Below are positions 17,333 through 26,661 of a stretch of DNA of 64,000 nucleotides, one piece after another (the stretch's first letter is position 1; the number at the start of each line of letters is the position of its first letter). The position numbers were made by a program, and so were the translations under genes. The DNA is from Rhodoferax sp. (lineage in GTDB: Bacteria; Pseudomonadota; Gammaproteobacteria; Burkholderiales; Burkholderiaceae_C), in contig JACKLK010000009.1 in NCBI GenBank assembly GCA_024236015.1, positions 124,001 to 188,000 of the forward strand, given 5' to 3'. Below the pieces are notes generated by a model. That model was not told the DNA's origin. It saw only the letters and a list, made by a program, of their open reading frames with translations, and did not search any database.

Positions 17333-18534
17333 CGATCCGGGCCAGCGCCGCCAAGGCCGCCGCCGCGCTGGCGCGCCCCGCCCGTGGCACGCAGGGCGAC
17401 AGGGCCGGGTCGCCGCTGACGATCGCGTCTATCCGCGCGATCCCGCTGACCGCGCCGATGCAGTCCGGCACGCGGACCTCGCAGGCGACCTACGACAAGG
17501 TGTCGATCGTGCTGGTCGAGTTGCGCACCACCGATGGCATCGTCGGCTGGGGCGAGTGCCTGGGCCGCTTCGGCGCCACGGCCTATGCCGACTTCATCAA
17601 CAGCGTGCTGGTGCCGCTCTTGCTCGGGCAGGATGCGTTCGCGATTCGCCGGCACTGGCTGCGCATGCGCGCGGCATTGACCGGACGCGCCGGCGGCATG
17701 CTGATCGAGGCGATCGCCGGGGTCGACATCGCGTTGTGGGACGTGGTCGGCAAGGCGCTCGGGCAACCCGTGCACCGCCTGCTCGGCGGCATGGGCCGCC
17801 CGGCCGTGGACTGTTACGCCTCGTCGATCAACTGGGCCGACGCGGCGACCATGCAGGCGCAGGCCCGCGCCGTGATGGCGATGGGGTTCAAGGCGATCAA
17901 GGTCAAGCTCGGCCGACCGGTGGAGCAGGCGATCGCGGCGGCCGCCGCGGTGCGCGCGGCGACCGGCGACGGCATGCGGCTGGGCGTGGATGCGAACTGG
18001 GCCTATACGCTGGACGAGGCACTGCGCGTCGGGCACGCCTTGCATGACCTGGGTTACTGGTTCTTCGAGGAGCCCATCGCGCCCGAGGACGTCGCCGGTT
18101 ATGCGCACCTGCGGCGCGCCCTGCCGATCATGCTGGCGGCCGGCGAGAGCGACTACACCGTCGCGCATGCCGCGGAACTGGTCCGCGACCGGCTGGTCGG
18201 CATCATCCAGCCCGATGTGGCCCGCGCGGGCGGCATCAGCGAGACCCGCGACATCGCGACGCTGGCGCAGGCCTTCCACGTCGGGTACGCGCCCCACGTG
18301 GGCTGGTCGGGTGCGGTCTGTGTCGCCGCCAGCCTGCAGCTGGCCGCGGCGATGCCGGCCTTCACCAGTTTCGAATGCATGTTCATCGGCAACCCGCTGC
18401 GCGATGCGTTGGCGCACGAGCCGGTCGGCGCCGCCTCGCAGCTCGCGGACGGGCAGCTGCCGGTACCGACCGGACCGGGCCTGGGCATCACGATCAACCT
18501 GGATGCGGTCGAGCGTTACCGCGTGGACCGGTGA
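17329..18534 (+). CDS. Mandelate racemase/muconate lactonizing enzyme family protein
   Basis: A 401-residue enolase-superfamily enzyme. The MLE-type N-terminal capping domain precedes a barrel with IKVKLG (acid/base lysine), VDANW, FEEP and AGES metal ligands, and APHVG with the His of the His-Asp dyad, paired with Asp in QPDVARAGG. These residues place it in the mandelate racemase subgroup, which dehydrates or racemises carboxylates by abstracting the alpha proton. The first 35 residues are a longer Ala-rich extension than usual; a start inside that extension is possible. The ATG at 17329 overlaps the upstream stop (ATGA). Confidence 0.87.
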   Translation: MTIRASAAKAAAALARPARGTQGDRAGSPLTIASIRAIPLTAPMQSGTRTSQATYDKVSIVLVELRTTDGIVGWGECLGRFGATAYADFINSVLVPLLLGQDAFAIRRHWLRMRAALTGRAGGMLIEAIAGVDIALWDVVGKALGQPVHRLLGGMGRPAVDCYASSINWADAATMQAQARAVMAMGFKAIKVKLGRPVEQAIAAAAAVRAATGDGMRLGVDANWAYTLDEALRVGHALHDLGYWFFEEPIAPEDVAGYAHLRRALPIMLAAGESDYTVAHAAELVRDRLVGIIQPDVARAGGISETRDIATLAQAFHVGYAPHVGWSGAVCVAASLQLAAAMPAFTSFECMFIGNPLRDALAHEPVGAASQLADGQLPVPTGPGLGITINLDAVERYRVDR

Positions 18535-19403
18535 AGCCGTCGGGGCGCGACTGGGGCCTGGTGGCGCCGGCCCAGCTGCTGCTGACGGTGTTGCTGTTCG
18601 TGCCCTCGCTGTACGTGTTCTGGCTCAGCCTGACGACGTCGACCTACGGCCAGAGCCCGGTCTGGGCCGGTTTCGCCAACTACGCGACGGTGTTGTCCGA
18701 CCCGTATTTCTGGACCGCGACGCTCAATACCGCCATTGTCGTGAATGCCGTGGTGTTTGGCGAATTCCTGCTGGCGCTGGCGGTGGCGATGTTGTTCGCC
18801 GGCTGGATTCCGTGGCGCCGGGTCATGATCGCCGTCGTGCTGGCGCCGTATGCGATCAGCGAGGTCGTGGCGGTGGTGATTTTCAAGTACATGACCGAAC
18901 CGTATGCCGGCCCGGTCACGCTGGCGCTGAGGGCCATCGGCCTGCCGACGCTGGACTGGGCGGTCGAACCCTCGCATGGGCTGGCCATGGTGGTGCTGTT
19001 GTCGATCTGGCACCATCTGCCGTTCACCTTCATCCTGCTGTATACCGCCTTGCTCGGCATTCCGCGCGAGTTGTACGAGGCGGCCCAGGTCGACGGCGCC
19101 GGCGCCTGGCGCAAGTTCCGCCACATCACGGTGCCGTTGCTGGTGCCGGCCATGCTGGTCGCGCTGGTGTTCCGCTACATCTTCGCGTTCCGCATCTTCT
19201 CCGAGGTCTGGCTGCTCACCGGCGGCGGGCCGGCACGCACGACCGAGGTGCTGGCGGTCTACCTGTATCGCCAGGCGTTCCGGTACTCCGATTTCGGCGC
19301 CGCGGCGGCCACCGGCTGGCTGATGTTGCTGGCCTCGCTGTTGATGGGTTCCTGGTACATCTGGCAGATGTACCGACGGATGTTCGCGCATGGCCGCGCC
19401 TAG
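18531..19403 (+). CDS. ABC transporter permease, sugar type (MalF-like)
   Basis: A 290-residue permease with six membrane helices. The cytoplasmic EAA loop reads YEAAQVDGAGAWRKFRHITVPLL, the site that docks to an ATPase. A GTG start at 18531 overlaps the stop of the enolase gene (GTGA); the upstream open frame has no membrane character. It pairs with the permease at 19390. The intact EAA loop shows that an ATPase is needed, but none is encoded in the operon. Confidence 0.9.
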   Translation: MKPSGRDWGLVAPAQLLLTVLLFVPSLYVFWLSLTTSTYGQSPVWAGFANYATVLSDPYFWTATLNTAIVVNAVVFGEFLLALAVAMLFAGWIPWRRVMIAVVLAPYAISEVVAVVIFKYMTEPYAGPVTLALRAIGLPTLDWAVEPSHGLAMVVLLSIWHHLPFTFILLYTALLGIPRELYEAAQVDGAGAWRKFRHITVPLLVPAMLVALVFRYIFAFRIFSEVWLLTGGGPARTTEVLAVYLYRQAFRYSDFGAAAATGWLMLLASLLMGSWYIWQMYRRMFAHGRA

Positions 19404-20250
19404 CCGCCCGATGACCGCGCGCCGGGTCCGGCGCGGCCTGGTGCAGATGCTGCGCATGCTGGCGCTGGCCGCGGTGCTGACCTGGTCCGGCTTTCCGATC
19501 CTGCTGGTGTTGTGGTCCTCGCTGCGCGAGCCGCGCGACATCTTCGGTGGCGGCGGCAGCCTGTGGGCATTGACGACGCGCAACTATGCCAACCTGTGGG
19601 AACGCTGGCCGGACTTCTTCGACAACCTGGTCAACAGCCTGGTGATCGCGCTGTGCGCGACCGCGTTGACGCTGGTCGTGTCCTTCCTGGCCGGCTATGT
19701 CTATTCGCGGCGCGATGGCCGGGTGCTGACCGCATCGGCGTTCTTCATGATTCTGGTGCGCCTGCTGCCGCCGATCGTGATCACCCTGCCGCTGTTCCCC
19801 GCCGTCAACTGGCTGATGCTCAACGACACCCGCACCGTGCTGGTGATCCTGTACTGCGCGTTTTTCCTGAGCCTGGGCACCTGGATCATGAAGGCCTTCA
19901 TCGACCAGCTCCCGCGCGAGCTCGAGGAAGCCGCCGCGATCGACGGTGCCGGCCTGTGGCAGACGCTGCGGCTGGTCGTGTTGCCGCTGTCCTATGCCGG
20001 CCTGATCGCGACCTCGGTGTTCATCATGGTGTTCGCGTGGAACGATTTTCTCTTCGCGTTCATCTTCACCGCGGTCGATGCCAAGACGGCGCCGCTGGTG
20101 ATCTCCGAGATGGTCGGCGCCATCGACGGCGTCGACTGGGGCATCCTGTTCGCGGCGGCCACGCTGCAACTGGTGCCTATCCTGGTATTCGTGATTCTGG
20201 TGCAGAAGTACCTGATCGCCGGCCTGACCGCCGGCACCGTGAAAGGATGA
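19390..20250 (+). CDS. ABC transporter permease, sugar type (MalG-like)
   Basis: A 286-residue carbohydrate-type permease of the MalG group with six membrane helices. Its EAA loop reads LEEAAAIDGAGLWQTLRLVVLPLS, followed by the FAWNDFLFAF segment characteristic of the group. The ATG at 19390 lies 14 bases inside the previous gene; an ATG at 19411 is an alternative start just after it. Together with the MalF-like protein it forms the membrane channel for the receptor at 15033. Confidence 0.9.
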   Translation: MAAPSRPMTARRVRRGLVQMLRMLALAAVLTWSGFPILLVLWSSLREPRDIFGGGGSLWALTTRNYANLWERWPDFFDNLVNSLVIALCATALTLVVSFLAGYVYSRRDGRVLTASAFFMILVRLLPPIVITLPLFPAVNWLMLNDTRTVLVILYCAFFLSLGTWIMKAFIDQLPRELEEAAAIDGAGLWQTLRLVVLPLSYAGLIATSVFIMVFAWNDFLFAFIFTAVDAKTAPLVISEMVGAIDGVDWGILFAAATLQLVPILVFVILVQKYLIAGLTAGTVKG

Positions 20251-20254
20251 CATC

Positions 20255-21118
20255 ATGACCATGCCCGCTGGCGCCCACCCGACCCATGTCGATCCGCGGC
20301 TCTCGCGCTACGACCCGCTGCAGCGGGTGATCTATTTCGACGACTTCGACTGCGGCCTGAACGGCTGGACCACGCTGGTGGGCAACTACGAGGACTCGAT
20401 CGAGACGATGACGCGTTCGTATGCGCGCCACATGCAGCCGATGCTGAGCCAGATCACGCACTGGGACAGCGGCACCCACGGCGCCTTCGACGGCACCTAT
20501 GCGCTGAAGATCGCCACGCGCGCCGTGCCGGGCGAACGCAATACCGCGATCAAGCGCGTGACCTTCCGCAAGGCCTCCCGGATCCGGGTCGAGACCTATT
20601 TCGCGTTCAAGCCCGAGGCCAACGAACTCAAGCTGTCGGACCTGGACGTGCGCTCGGTCGGCCTGTTGTTCGACCTGCAGGACGGCCGGCAGCGGGTCAT
20701 GCCGCACCTGCGGTATCTCAATGCGCTCGATGGACAACGCATGAACCGATGGCAGTTCAAGCAGCGCTCGACGCCGTTTCGCGCCATCGGCAGCCGCAGC
20801 GAGACCGTGACCCACGACCATCTCAGTCCGAACGACTGGGAGGACATCCCCGATGCCGGGCAGAAGCTCTGCTACAACGAGATTCCAACCAAGATCAACT
20901 GGCACTACCTGCGCTTCGACTTCGACCTGGCGACGATGCGCTGGCTGGAGTTCCAGTGCAACGACCAGACCTTCGCCTGCCCCGACGTGGGCTCGATCGC
21001 GATACCGGCCATGCCCAACCTGGCCTGCATGCTCAACCTGGTGTTCTTCTGCGAGTCCGACACCGCCAAGCGCAGCTTTTTCTATCTGGACAGCGTGTTG
21101 CTGTCGGGGGAGTTCTGA
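20255..21118 (+). CDS. Conserved hypothetical protein, possibly DUF6772-like
   Basis: A 287-residue soluble protein that I cannot assign to a characterised family; I have seen similar proteins labelled DUF6772 but cannot verify this. It has no signal peptide or membrane segment. The sequence is rich in aromatic and alternating hydrophobic residues (for example VIYFDDFDCGLNGWTTLVG and the WHYLRFDFDLATMRWLEFQ region), suggesting a beta-sandwich like carbohydrate-binding or lectin-type folds. It begins 4 bases after the second permease, so it belongs to the importer operon. A role in binding or modifying the imported compound is possible. Confidence 0.6.
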   Translation: MTMPAGAHPTHVDPRLSRYDPLQRVIYFDDFDCGLNGWTTLVGNYEDSIETMTRSYARHMQPMLSQITHWDSGTHGAFDGTYALKIATRAVPGERNTAIKRVTFRKASRIRVETYFAFKPEANELKLSDLDVRSVGLLFDLQDGRQRVMPHLRYLNALDGQRMNRWQFKQRSTPFRAIGSRSETVTHDHLSPNDWEDIPDAGQKLCYNEIPTKINWHYLRFDFDLATMRWLEFQCNDQTFACPDVGSIAIPAMPNLACMLNLVFFCESDTAKRSFFYLDSVLLSGEF

Positions 21119-21119
21119 C

Positions 21120-21479
21120 ATGTCCAGCCTGATGCGCAATGCCTATACCGCCGTGCTCGCCCGTGGCGAATGGTGGGAGGGGGCGGTCCAGACCGAGCCG
21201 TACGAGGCTGCGTGGGCCGGCGAAGCCCTGTTTTTCGTGCGCGTGATGCAGATCGGCGAGGACGCCCACCTGGGTGCGGCCAACGCAGTGGCGCGGGTGC
21301 AGATATCGCCCGACGGCATGCACTGGGTCGACGAGGGCGCCAGCATGCGCATACCGGCGCGGGCGCAGGCGCTGGCCTTTGCGCGGGTACGCGAGTTCGG
21401 CGGCTGGTTGCGCCTGGCGGTCGAGGTGCCGGCCGGTTCGCGCATGCAGGTGGTCGCCACGCTTGCGCTCAAGGCGTGA
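21120..21479 (+). CDS. Small hypothetical protein
   Basis: A 119-residue protein of unknown function. It starts one base after the preceding stop and its own stop overlaps the GTG of the next gene (GTGA), so it is embedded in the operon. Predicted strands dominate (ALFFVRVMQIGED, NAVARVQISPDG, GWLRLAVEVPAG), and the content of Trp and Val suggests a single beta-sandwich domain. It may be the partner or second domain of the protein at 20255, which has the same beta-rich character. Confidence 0.65.
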   Translation: MSSLMRNAYTAVLARGEWWEGAVQTEPYEAAWAGEALFFVRVMQIGEDAHLGAANAVARVQISPDGMHWVDEGASMRIPARAQALAFARVREFGGWLRLAVEVPAGSRMQVVATLALKA

Positions 21480-22453
21480 GGCCGCGCGGCACGGTTCTCG
21501 AGCCGCCGGTCTACCCGCTCGAGTTGTCGCGGGTCGATCTGGCGCCTTACCGCGAGGGCAACACCGGCATCGACCATGTGCACAGCTTCGACTCGGGTGT
21601 GCCCGGTCCGCATGTGATGGTCAACGCGCTGACCCACGGCAACGAGTTGTGCGGCATGGTCGTGGTGCGGCGTCTGCTCGACGCCGGTATCCGGCCCCGT
21701 GCCGGCCGCCTGACGCTGGCCTTTGCCAACGTCGCGGCCTACGACCGGTTTGCGCACGATGCGCTGCAGTGGCGATTCGTCGATCGCGACTTCAATCGGC
21801 TGTGGAGCGACGCGTTGCTGGCACAGGACCATGCGAGCGTGGAGGCGCGCCGTGCCCATGCGCTGGCACCGGTGCTGCGCACCGTGGACCGCCTGCTGGA
21901 CCTGCATTCGACCTGGCACGCGGTGCTGCCGTTCTTCGTGCTGTCGCGGCTGCCGCGGGTGCGGCGCTGGGCGGACCATCTGGCGCTGCCCGCGCGGCAG
22001 CTGCTGCTGCCCGCGTTCCGGCACGAGGGATTCCACATGATCGACTACGGCGCCTTCGCCGACCCGCATGCGGATGCCATCGGCCTGATCGCGGAATGTG
22101 GACAACACTTCGCCGGCGCCAGTGCGCGGACGGCCTGGCAGGTGACGATCCGGTTCCTGCAGGCCTGCGGCAGCATCGATGACGGCGACGCCGGCCGGCT
22201 GGGGCTGGAGCCGGTCGAGACACGTCCGATCGAACGATACGAGATCGTGCAGCCGGTGATCGCTGCCACCGATGCGCTGCGCCTGACCTGTTCGTATGCC
22301 GGATTCGTGGTATTCCCGGCCGGTGGGGTGGCGGCCTACGACGGCCAGGCGCCCGTGCTCGCTCCGTTCGATGGCGCCGTGGTCCTGGCCCCGCGTCCAG
22401 ACCCGCGTGCCGGACAGCAGGCCTTCGCCTGGGGCCGCAGGGTGGCCGACTGA
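21476..22453 (+). CDS. Succinylglutamate desuccinylase/aspartoacylase family protein
   Basis: A 325-residue zinc-dependent deacylase of the M14-like AstE/AspA group. Zinc ligands are visible as H54 and E57 in THGNE and the later His in LDLHSTW; DRDFNRLW is the standard substrate loop, and the Glu of AECGQHF sits where the family's catalytic Glu lies. Members remove an acyl group from an N-acyl amino acid. The GTG at 21476 overlaps the stop of the small upstream gene. As the last gene of the operon it suggests that the imported compound is acylated, with PLP chemistry following on the freed amine. Confidence 0.85.
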   Translation: MRPRGTVLEPPVYPLELSRVDLAPYREGNTGIDHVHSFDSGVPGPHVMVNALTHGNELCGMVVVRRLLDAGIRPRAGRLTLAFANVAAYDRFAHDALQWRFVDRDFNRLWSDALLAQDHASVEARRAHALAPVLRTVDRLLDLHSTWHAVLPFFVLSRLPRVRRWADHLALPARQLLLPAFRHEGFHMIDYGAFADPHADAIGLIAECGQHFAGASARTAWQVTIRFLQACGSIDDGDAGRLGLEPVETRPIERYEIVQPVIAATDALRLTCSYAGFVVFPAGGVAAYDGQAPVLAPFDGAVVLAPRPDPRAGQQAFAWGRRVAD

Positions 22454-22580
22454 CAGGACGCGTAGCGCTGCGCTGACAGGCGCTGCCGGCTCAGGTCCTT
22501 ATACTGGCCTTTGGAATCGCGCGCCATGGACGTGTGGTCGTGCCGGATCAGGGAGCCGGCGTCTATAGCAGGAGCGCATC

Positions 22581-23201
22581 ATGATCGTTGTCCACCACCT
22601 CAATGACTCGCGGTCGCAGCGTGTGTTGTGGTTGCTCGAAGAACTCGCATTGCCGTACCAGATCAAGCGGTACCAGCGCGACGCTAATACCCGGCTGGCA
22701 CCGCCCGAGCTCAAGGCCGTGCATCCCCTGGGCAAGTCGCCGGTGCTGGTCGATGACGGACAGACCGTGTTCGAGTCCGGCGCCATCGTCGACTACCTGA
22801 TCCGCCACCATGGCGACGGCCGGCTGCAACCCTCGATGGGCTGGCCGGAGTACGAGACCTACCAGCAGTGGCTGCACTATGCCGAGGGATCGGCCATGCT
22901 GCCGCTGATGCTCAAGCTCTACGTGTCGCGACTGGGCGAGGCGGGTGCGCCGCTGGCGCCGCGTATCGACAGCGAGATCGCCAACCACCTGGGTTTCGTC
23001 AACCAGTCGCTCGAAGGCGCCGAATGGCTGGTGGGTGACCACCTGACGGGTGCCGACATCCAGATGAGTTTCGTTGGCGAGGCGGCGCGCGGCCTGCGCG
23101 CGCAATACCCCAACATCGACGCCTGGGTCCGGCGCTTCCAGGCCCGGCCGGCCTACCAGCGGGCGATCGAGCGGGGCGGACCGTACGCGCTGGCCAACTA
23201 G
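22581..23201 (+). CDS. Glutathione S-transferase family protein
   Basis: A 206-residue two-domain GST. The N-terminal thioredoxin-like half has SRSQRVLWLLEELALPYQ and the glutathione-binding ESGAIVDYL motif; the C-terminal helical half includes LVGDHLTGADIQMSF, the N-cap box region. AGGAG precedes the ATG, and a possible -10 (TATACT) lies about 75 bases upstream. Its stop codon overlaps the stop of the convergent CopD-like gene by four bases. It is transcribed alone; detoxification by glutathione conjugation is the family role, with no substrate evident. Confidence 0.88.
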   Translation: MIVVHHLNDSRSQRVLWLLEELALPYQIKRYQRDANTRLAPPELKAVHPLGKSPVLVDDGQTVFESGAIVDYLIRHHGDGRLQPSMGWPEYETYQQWLHYAEGSAMLPLMLKLYVSRLGEAGAPLAPRIDSEIANHLGFVNQSLEGAEWLVGDHLTGADIQMSFVGEAARGLRAQYPNIDAWVRRFQARPAYQRAIERGGPYALAN

Positions 23202-23659
23202 AGCAGCATCAACACCCCGATGATGACCAGGCCGATGAACAGATTGGCCAGCACCCAGACCCGGATCGAACCCAGCGCCGCGCCACCGGCCGACCATTCG
23301 CTGCTGGCCACCGCGCGTTGCAGCCGCTTGTACAGCACGAAGCGGACATGGCCGTAGACGGCCATCATCAGCAGGCCCAGCGTGGCCATCACCATCCAGC
23401 TCATCGGCATGCGCACGCCGCTGGCGGACGCGCCGCTGGCGAAGTCGGCCATCATCCACAGGCCGCTGGCCAGCACGATGACGACGGCCGCCGACACGGC
23501 ACCGAAGAACCGGCGCAACACGTCGTGCATCAGCGTGACGCGTTGGGGCGGCTGCAGGCTGCCCAGTGCCGGGCGCAGGAAGAACAGCACGAAGGCCATG
23601 CCGCCGACCCACAGGATGATGGACAGCAGGTGCAGGGTCTTGAGGATGGCGTAGAGCAT
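23198..23659 (-). CDS. CopD-like four-helix membrane protein
   Basis: A 153-residue inner-membrane protein with four predicted helices. LKTLHLLSIILWVGGMAF at the N-terminus, with a His in helix 1 and a GG pair, is the pattern of the CopD superfamily of small membrane proteins; other helices begin near FFGAVSAAVVIV, SWMVMATLGLLMM and VWVLANLFIGLV. Function in this group ranges from copper uptake to unknown. The start is the ATG at 23659. It lies 62 bases downstream of gcvP on the same strand, beyond a GC-rich palindrome, so it may be read separately or as a weak operon tail. Confidence 0.75.
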   Translation of the reverse strand: MLYAILKTLHLLSIILWVGGMAFVLFFLRPALGSLQPPQRVTLMHDVLRRFFGAVSAAVVIVLASGLWMMADFASGASASGVRMPMSWMVMATLGLLMMAVYGHVRFVLYKRLQRAVASSEWSAGGAALGSIRVWVLANLFIGLVIIGVLMLL

Positions 23660-23704
23660 GGGCGCGGCGTCCGGTCGGTGGAGGTGAAGGGCGCAGTATG
23701 ACAG

Positions 23705-23722
23705 GGCCGGCCCGGGCCGGCC
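23705..23722 (-). terminator. GC-rich perfect palindrome after gcvP
   Basis: An 18-base perfect palindrome (GGCCGGCCC and its complement) begins within the gcvP stop codon. It can form a strong hairpin at the 3' end of the gcv transcript, but no T run follows, so it may be an RNA-stability element instead of an intrinsic terminator. Confidence 0.4.
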
Positions 23723-26661
23723 TATGCGTAGTCCGCCACCGGCACGCAACTGCAGAACAGGTTGCGGTCGCCGTGCACGTTGTCGATGCGTCCCACGGGT
23801 GTCCAGTATTTCGCCTGCTTCAGGCTTGCCAGCGGAAACGCTCCGATCTCGCGCGAATACGGCCGGTCCCAGGTGTCGCCCACCACGGAGGCGGCCGTGT
23901 GCGGCGCGTGTTTCAGCGGATTGTTGTCCTGCGGCCATTCGCCGCGTTCGATCATGCGGATCTCCTCGCGGATCGCGATCATCGCGGCGATGAAGCGGTC
24001 GAGTTCCTGCAGCGTCTCGCTTTCGGTCGGCTCGACCATCAGGGTGCCGGGCACGGGGAAACTCAGCGTGGGCGCGTGGAAGCCATAGTCCATCAGGCGC
24101 TTGGCCACGTCTTCGGCGCTGACGCCCTGGGCGCCGCCGCTGGCTTCCTTGAGCGGGCGCAGGTCCAGGATGCATTCGTGCGCCACATGGCCGTTGGCGC
24201 TGGCGTACAGGGTCGGATAGTGGTCCTTGAGCCGCGCGCTGATGTAGTTGGCGCTCAGGATCGCGACCTCGGTGGCGGCCGTCAAGCCGTCCGGCCCCAT
24301 CATGCGGCAATACATCCAGCTGATCGGCAACACGGCCGCATTGCCCAGCGGAGCGGCGGATATGGCTCCGACGCGGGTGGCTGTCCCGGTGTCGTCGCGG
24401 CCCGACGCCGCGCCGGCGCCGTGCGGCGGCAGATCCCCGCTCACATGGCTGGGCAGGTAGGGGACGAGGTCTTCGACCACGCACACCGGCCCCACGCCCG
24501 GTCCGCCGCCGCCGTGCGGAATGCAGAAGGTCTTGTGCAGGTTCAGGTGGCTGACGTCGCCGCCGAACGCGCCGGGCGCCGCGATGCCGACCAGCGCGTT
24601 CATGTTCGCGCCGTCGACGTAGACACGGCCGCCGTGCTGGTGCACCAGCGCGCACAGCTCCTTGACCTGGGTCTCGAACACGCCGTGCGTACTCGGGTAG
24701 GTGATCATGATGGCGGCCAGGTTGGCGCTGTGTTTCTCGCACTGGGCCTTGAGGTCGGCCATGTCGACGTTGCCGTTGCTGTCGCAGGCGGTGACGACGA
24801 CGGTCAGCCCGGCCATCTGCGCGCTGGCCGGGTTGGTGCCGTGTGCGCTGGACGGGATCAGGCAGATCGTGCGGTTGGACTCGCCCCGGGCCGCGTGGTA
24901 GGCGCGGATCGCCAGCAGGCCGGCGTATTCGCCCTGGCTGCCGGCATTGGGCTGCAGGCTGATGCCGGCATACCCGGTGGCCTGGCACAACCATTCGCGC
25001 AGCTGCGCATCGAGTTCGGTGTATCCCTGGCGCTGCGCCGCCGGTGCGAACGGGTGGATGTTGGCGAACTGCGGCCAGGTGATCGGAATCATCTCGCTGG
25101 TGGCGTTGAGCTTCATCGTGCAGCTGCCCAGCGGGATCATGCTGCGATCCAGCGCCAGGTCCTTGTCGGACAGGCTGCGGATATAGCGCAACATGCCGGT
25201 CTCGCTGTGGTGGCGGCTGAACACCGGATGGGTCAGGAAGGCGCTGGTGCGCTGCAGGCCGTCGGGCAGCAGCGACGCAGCGCCCGCCTGCAGCGCATCG
25301 GTGTCCGGCGGCACCTGGCCGTCGGACGCGAACAGCGACAACAGCAGGTCCAGGTCGGCGCGGGTGCTGGTCTCGTCCAGCGAGACGGCCAGGCATCCCT
25401 CCTGCACGCGGCGCAGGTTGACCCGGGCCTGCTGCGCGCGCGCGAGCACCGCCTGCGTGGCGGCGCCGGTCTGCACGGTCAGCGTGTCGAAGGCGCTGGT
25501 GTTGGCCAGCGGGTGGCCGAGCTGCTGCAGTCCGCGTGCCAGCATGGCCGTGAGCATGGCCACGCGCCGCGCGATCCGGGTCAGCCCGGCCGGTCCGTGG
25601 TAGACGGCATACATGCTGGCGACCACCGCGGGCAGCACCTGCGCGGTACAGATGTTCGAGGTGGCCTTCTCGCGCCGGATGTGTTGTTCACGGGTCTGCA
25701 GCGCCAGCCGGTAGGCCGGATTGCCATGGGTGTCGACGCTGACACCGGCGAGCCGGCCGGGCATCGAGCGCTTGAAGTCGTCGCGGCAGGCAAGATAGGC
25801 CGCGTGCGGGCCGCCATTGCACAGCGGCATGCCGAAACGCTGCGTGGTGCCGACCACGATGTCGGCGCCCCATTCCCCCGGCGGCGCCAGCAGGCACAAC
25901 GCCAGCAGGTCGGCGGCCACGCAGAAGGCGGCCTGGTTCGCGCGCGCCGCTTCGGCCAGCGGGCGCAGGTCGTGTACGGTGCCGGTGCTGGCCGGATACT
26001 GGGCCAGCACGGCGAAATAGTCGCTCGTGGCCATCAGGTCGGCCAGTGCGCCGACCTGCACCGTGATGCCCAGCGGCGCGGCCCGTGTCTGGATCACCTC
26101 GATGGTCTGCGGATGGCAGTCGGCCGCGACCAGGAAGACGCTGCTCTTGTTCTTCACGCTGCGCTTGGCCAGCGTCATGGCTTCGGCGGCGGCGGTGGCC
26201 TCGTCGAGCATCGAGGCGTTGGCGATCGCCATGCCGGTCAGGTCGCAGACCATGGTCTGGAAGTTGATCAGCGCCTCCAGCCGGCCCTGCGAGATTTCGG
26301 CCTGGTACGGCGTGTAGGCGGTGTACCAGGCCGGGTTCTCGAGCACGTTGCGCAGGATGACGGTCGGCGTGTGCGTTCCGTAATAACCCTGTCCGATGAA
26401 GTTGCGGAACAGCTGGTTCTTGTCGGCGATGGCGCGGATCTCGTCCAGCGCCGCCGCCTCGTTGATCGCGGCCGGGATCTGCATGGGCTGCTCACGTGCG
26501 ATCGCGCGGGGCACGATGCCCTCGATCAGTGCGCGTCGCGTGGCGGCGCCGACGACCGACAACATGTGTTGCTCGTCGGCGGCGCTGATGCCGATGTGGC
26601 GGCTGATGAATTCGTGCGGATGTTCCAACACGTCCAGGGTCGGGGCAGGAGGCAGCGACAT
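23722..26661 (-). CDS. gcvP: Glycine dehydrogenase (decarboxylating), P-protein
   Basis: A 979-residue single-chain P-protein, close to the usual 950-970. The N-terminal half opens with the FISRHIGIS motif; the C-terminal half carries the PLP lysine in LNLHKTFCIPHGGGGPG. It decarboxylates glycine and passes the aminomethyl group to the lipoyl arm of GcvH, generating CO2 and, with GcvT, 5,10-methylene-THF. It is the last gene of the gcvT-gcvH-gcvP operon, 92 bases after gcvH, and so under the tandem glycine riboswitch upstream of gcvT. All motifs look intact. Confidence 0.97.
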   Translation of the reverse strand: MSLPPAPTLDVLEHPHEFISRHIGISAADEQHMLSVVGAATRRALIEGIVPRAIAREQPMQIPAAINEAAALDEIRAIADKNQLFRNFIGQGYYGTHTPTVILRNVLENPAWYTAYTPYQAEISQGRLEALINFQTMVCDLTGMAIANASMLDEATAAAEAMTLAKRSVKNKSSVFLVAADCHPQTIEVIQTRAAPLGITVQVGALADLMATSDYFAVLAQYPASTGTVHDLRPLAEAARANQAAFCVAADLLALCLLAPPGEWGADIVVGTTQRFGMPLCNGGPHAAYLACRDDFKRSMPGRLAGVSVDTHGNPAYRLALQTREQHIRREKATSNICTAQVLPAVVASMYAVYHGPAGLTRIARRVAMLTAMLARGLQQLGHPLANTSAFDTLTVQTGAATQAVLARAQQARVNLRRVQEGCLAVSLDETSTRADLDLLLSLFASDGQVPPDTDALQAGAASLLPDGLQRTSAFLTHPVFSRHHSETGMLRYIRSLSDKDLALDRSMIPLGSCTMKLNATSEMIPITWPQFANIHPFAPAAQRQGYTELDAQLREWLCQATGYAGISLQPNAGSQGEYAGLLAIRAYHAARGESNRTICLIPSSAHGTNPASAQMAGLTVVVTACDSNGNVDMADLKAQCEKHSANLAAIMITYPSTHGVFETQVKELCALVHQHGGRVYVDGANMNALVGIAAPGAFGGDVSHLNLHKTFCIPHGGGGPGVGPVCVVEDLVPYLPSHVSGDLPPHGAGAASGRDDTGTATRVGAISAAPLGNAAVLPISWMYCRMMGPDGLTAATEVAILSANYISARLKDHYPTLYASANGHVAHECILDLRPLKEASGGAQGVSAEDVAKRLMDYGFHAPTLSFPVPGTLMVEPTESETLQELDRFIAAMIAIREEIRMIERGEWPQDNNPLKHAPHTAASVVGDTWDRPYSREIGAFPLASLKQAKYWTPVGRIDNVHGDRNLFCSCVPVADYA

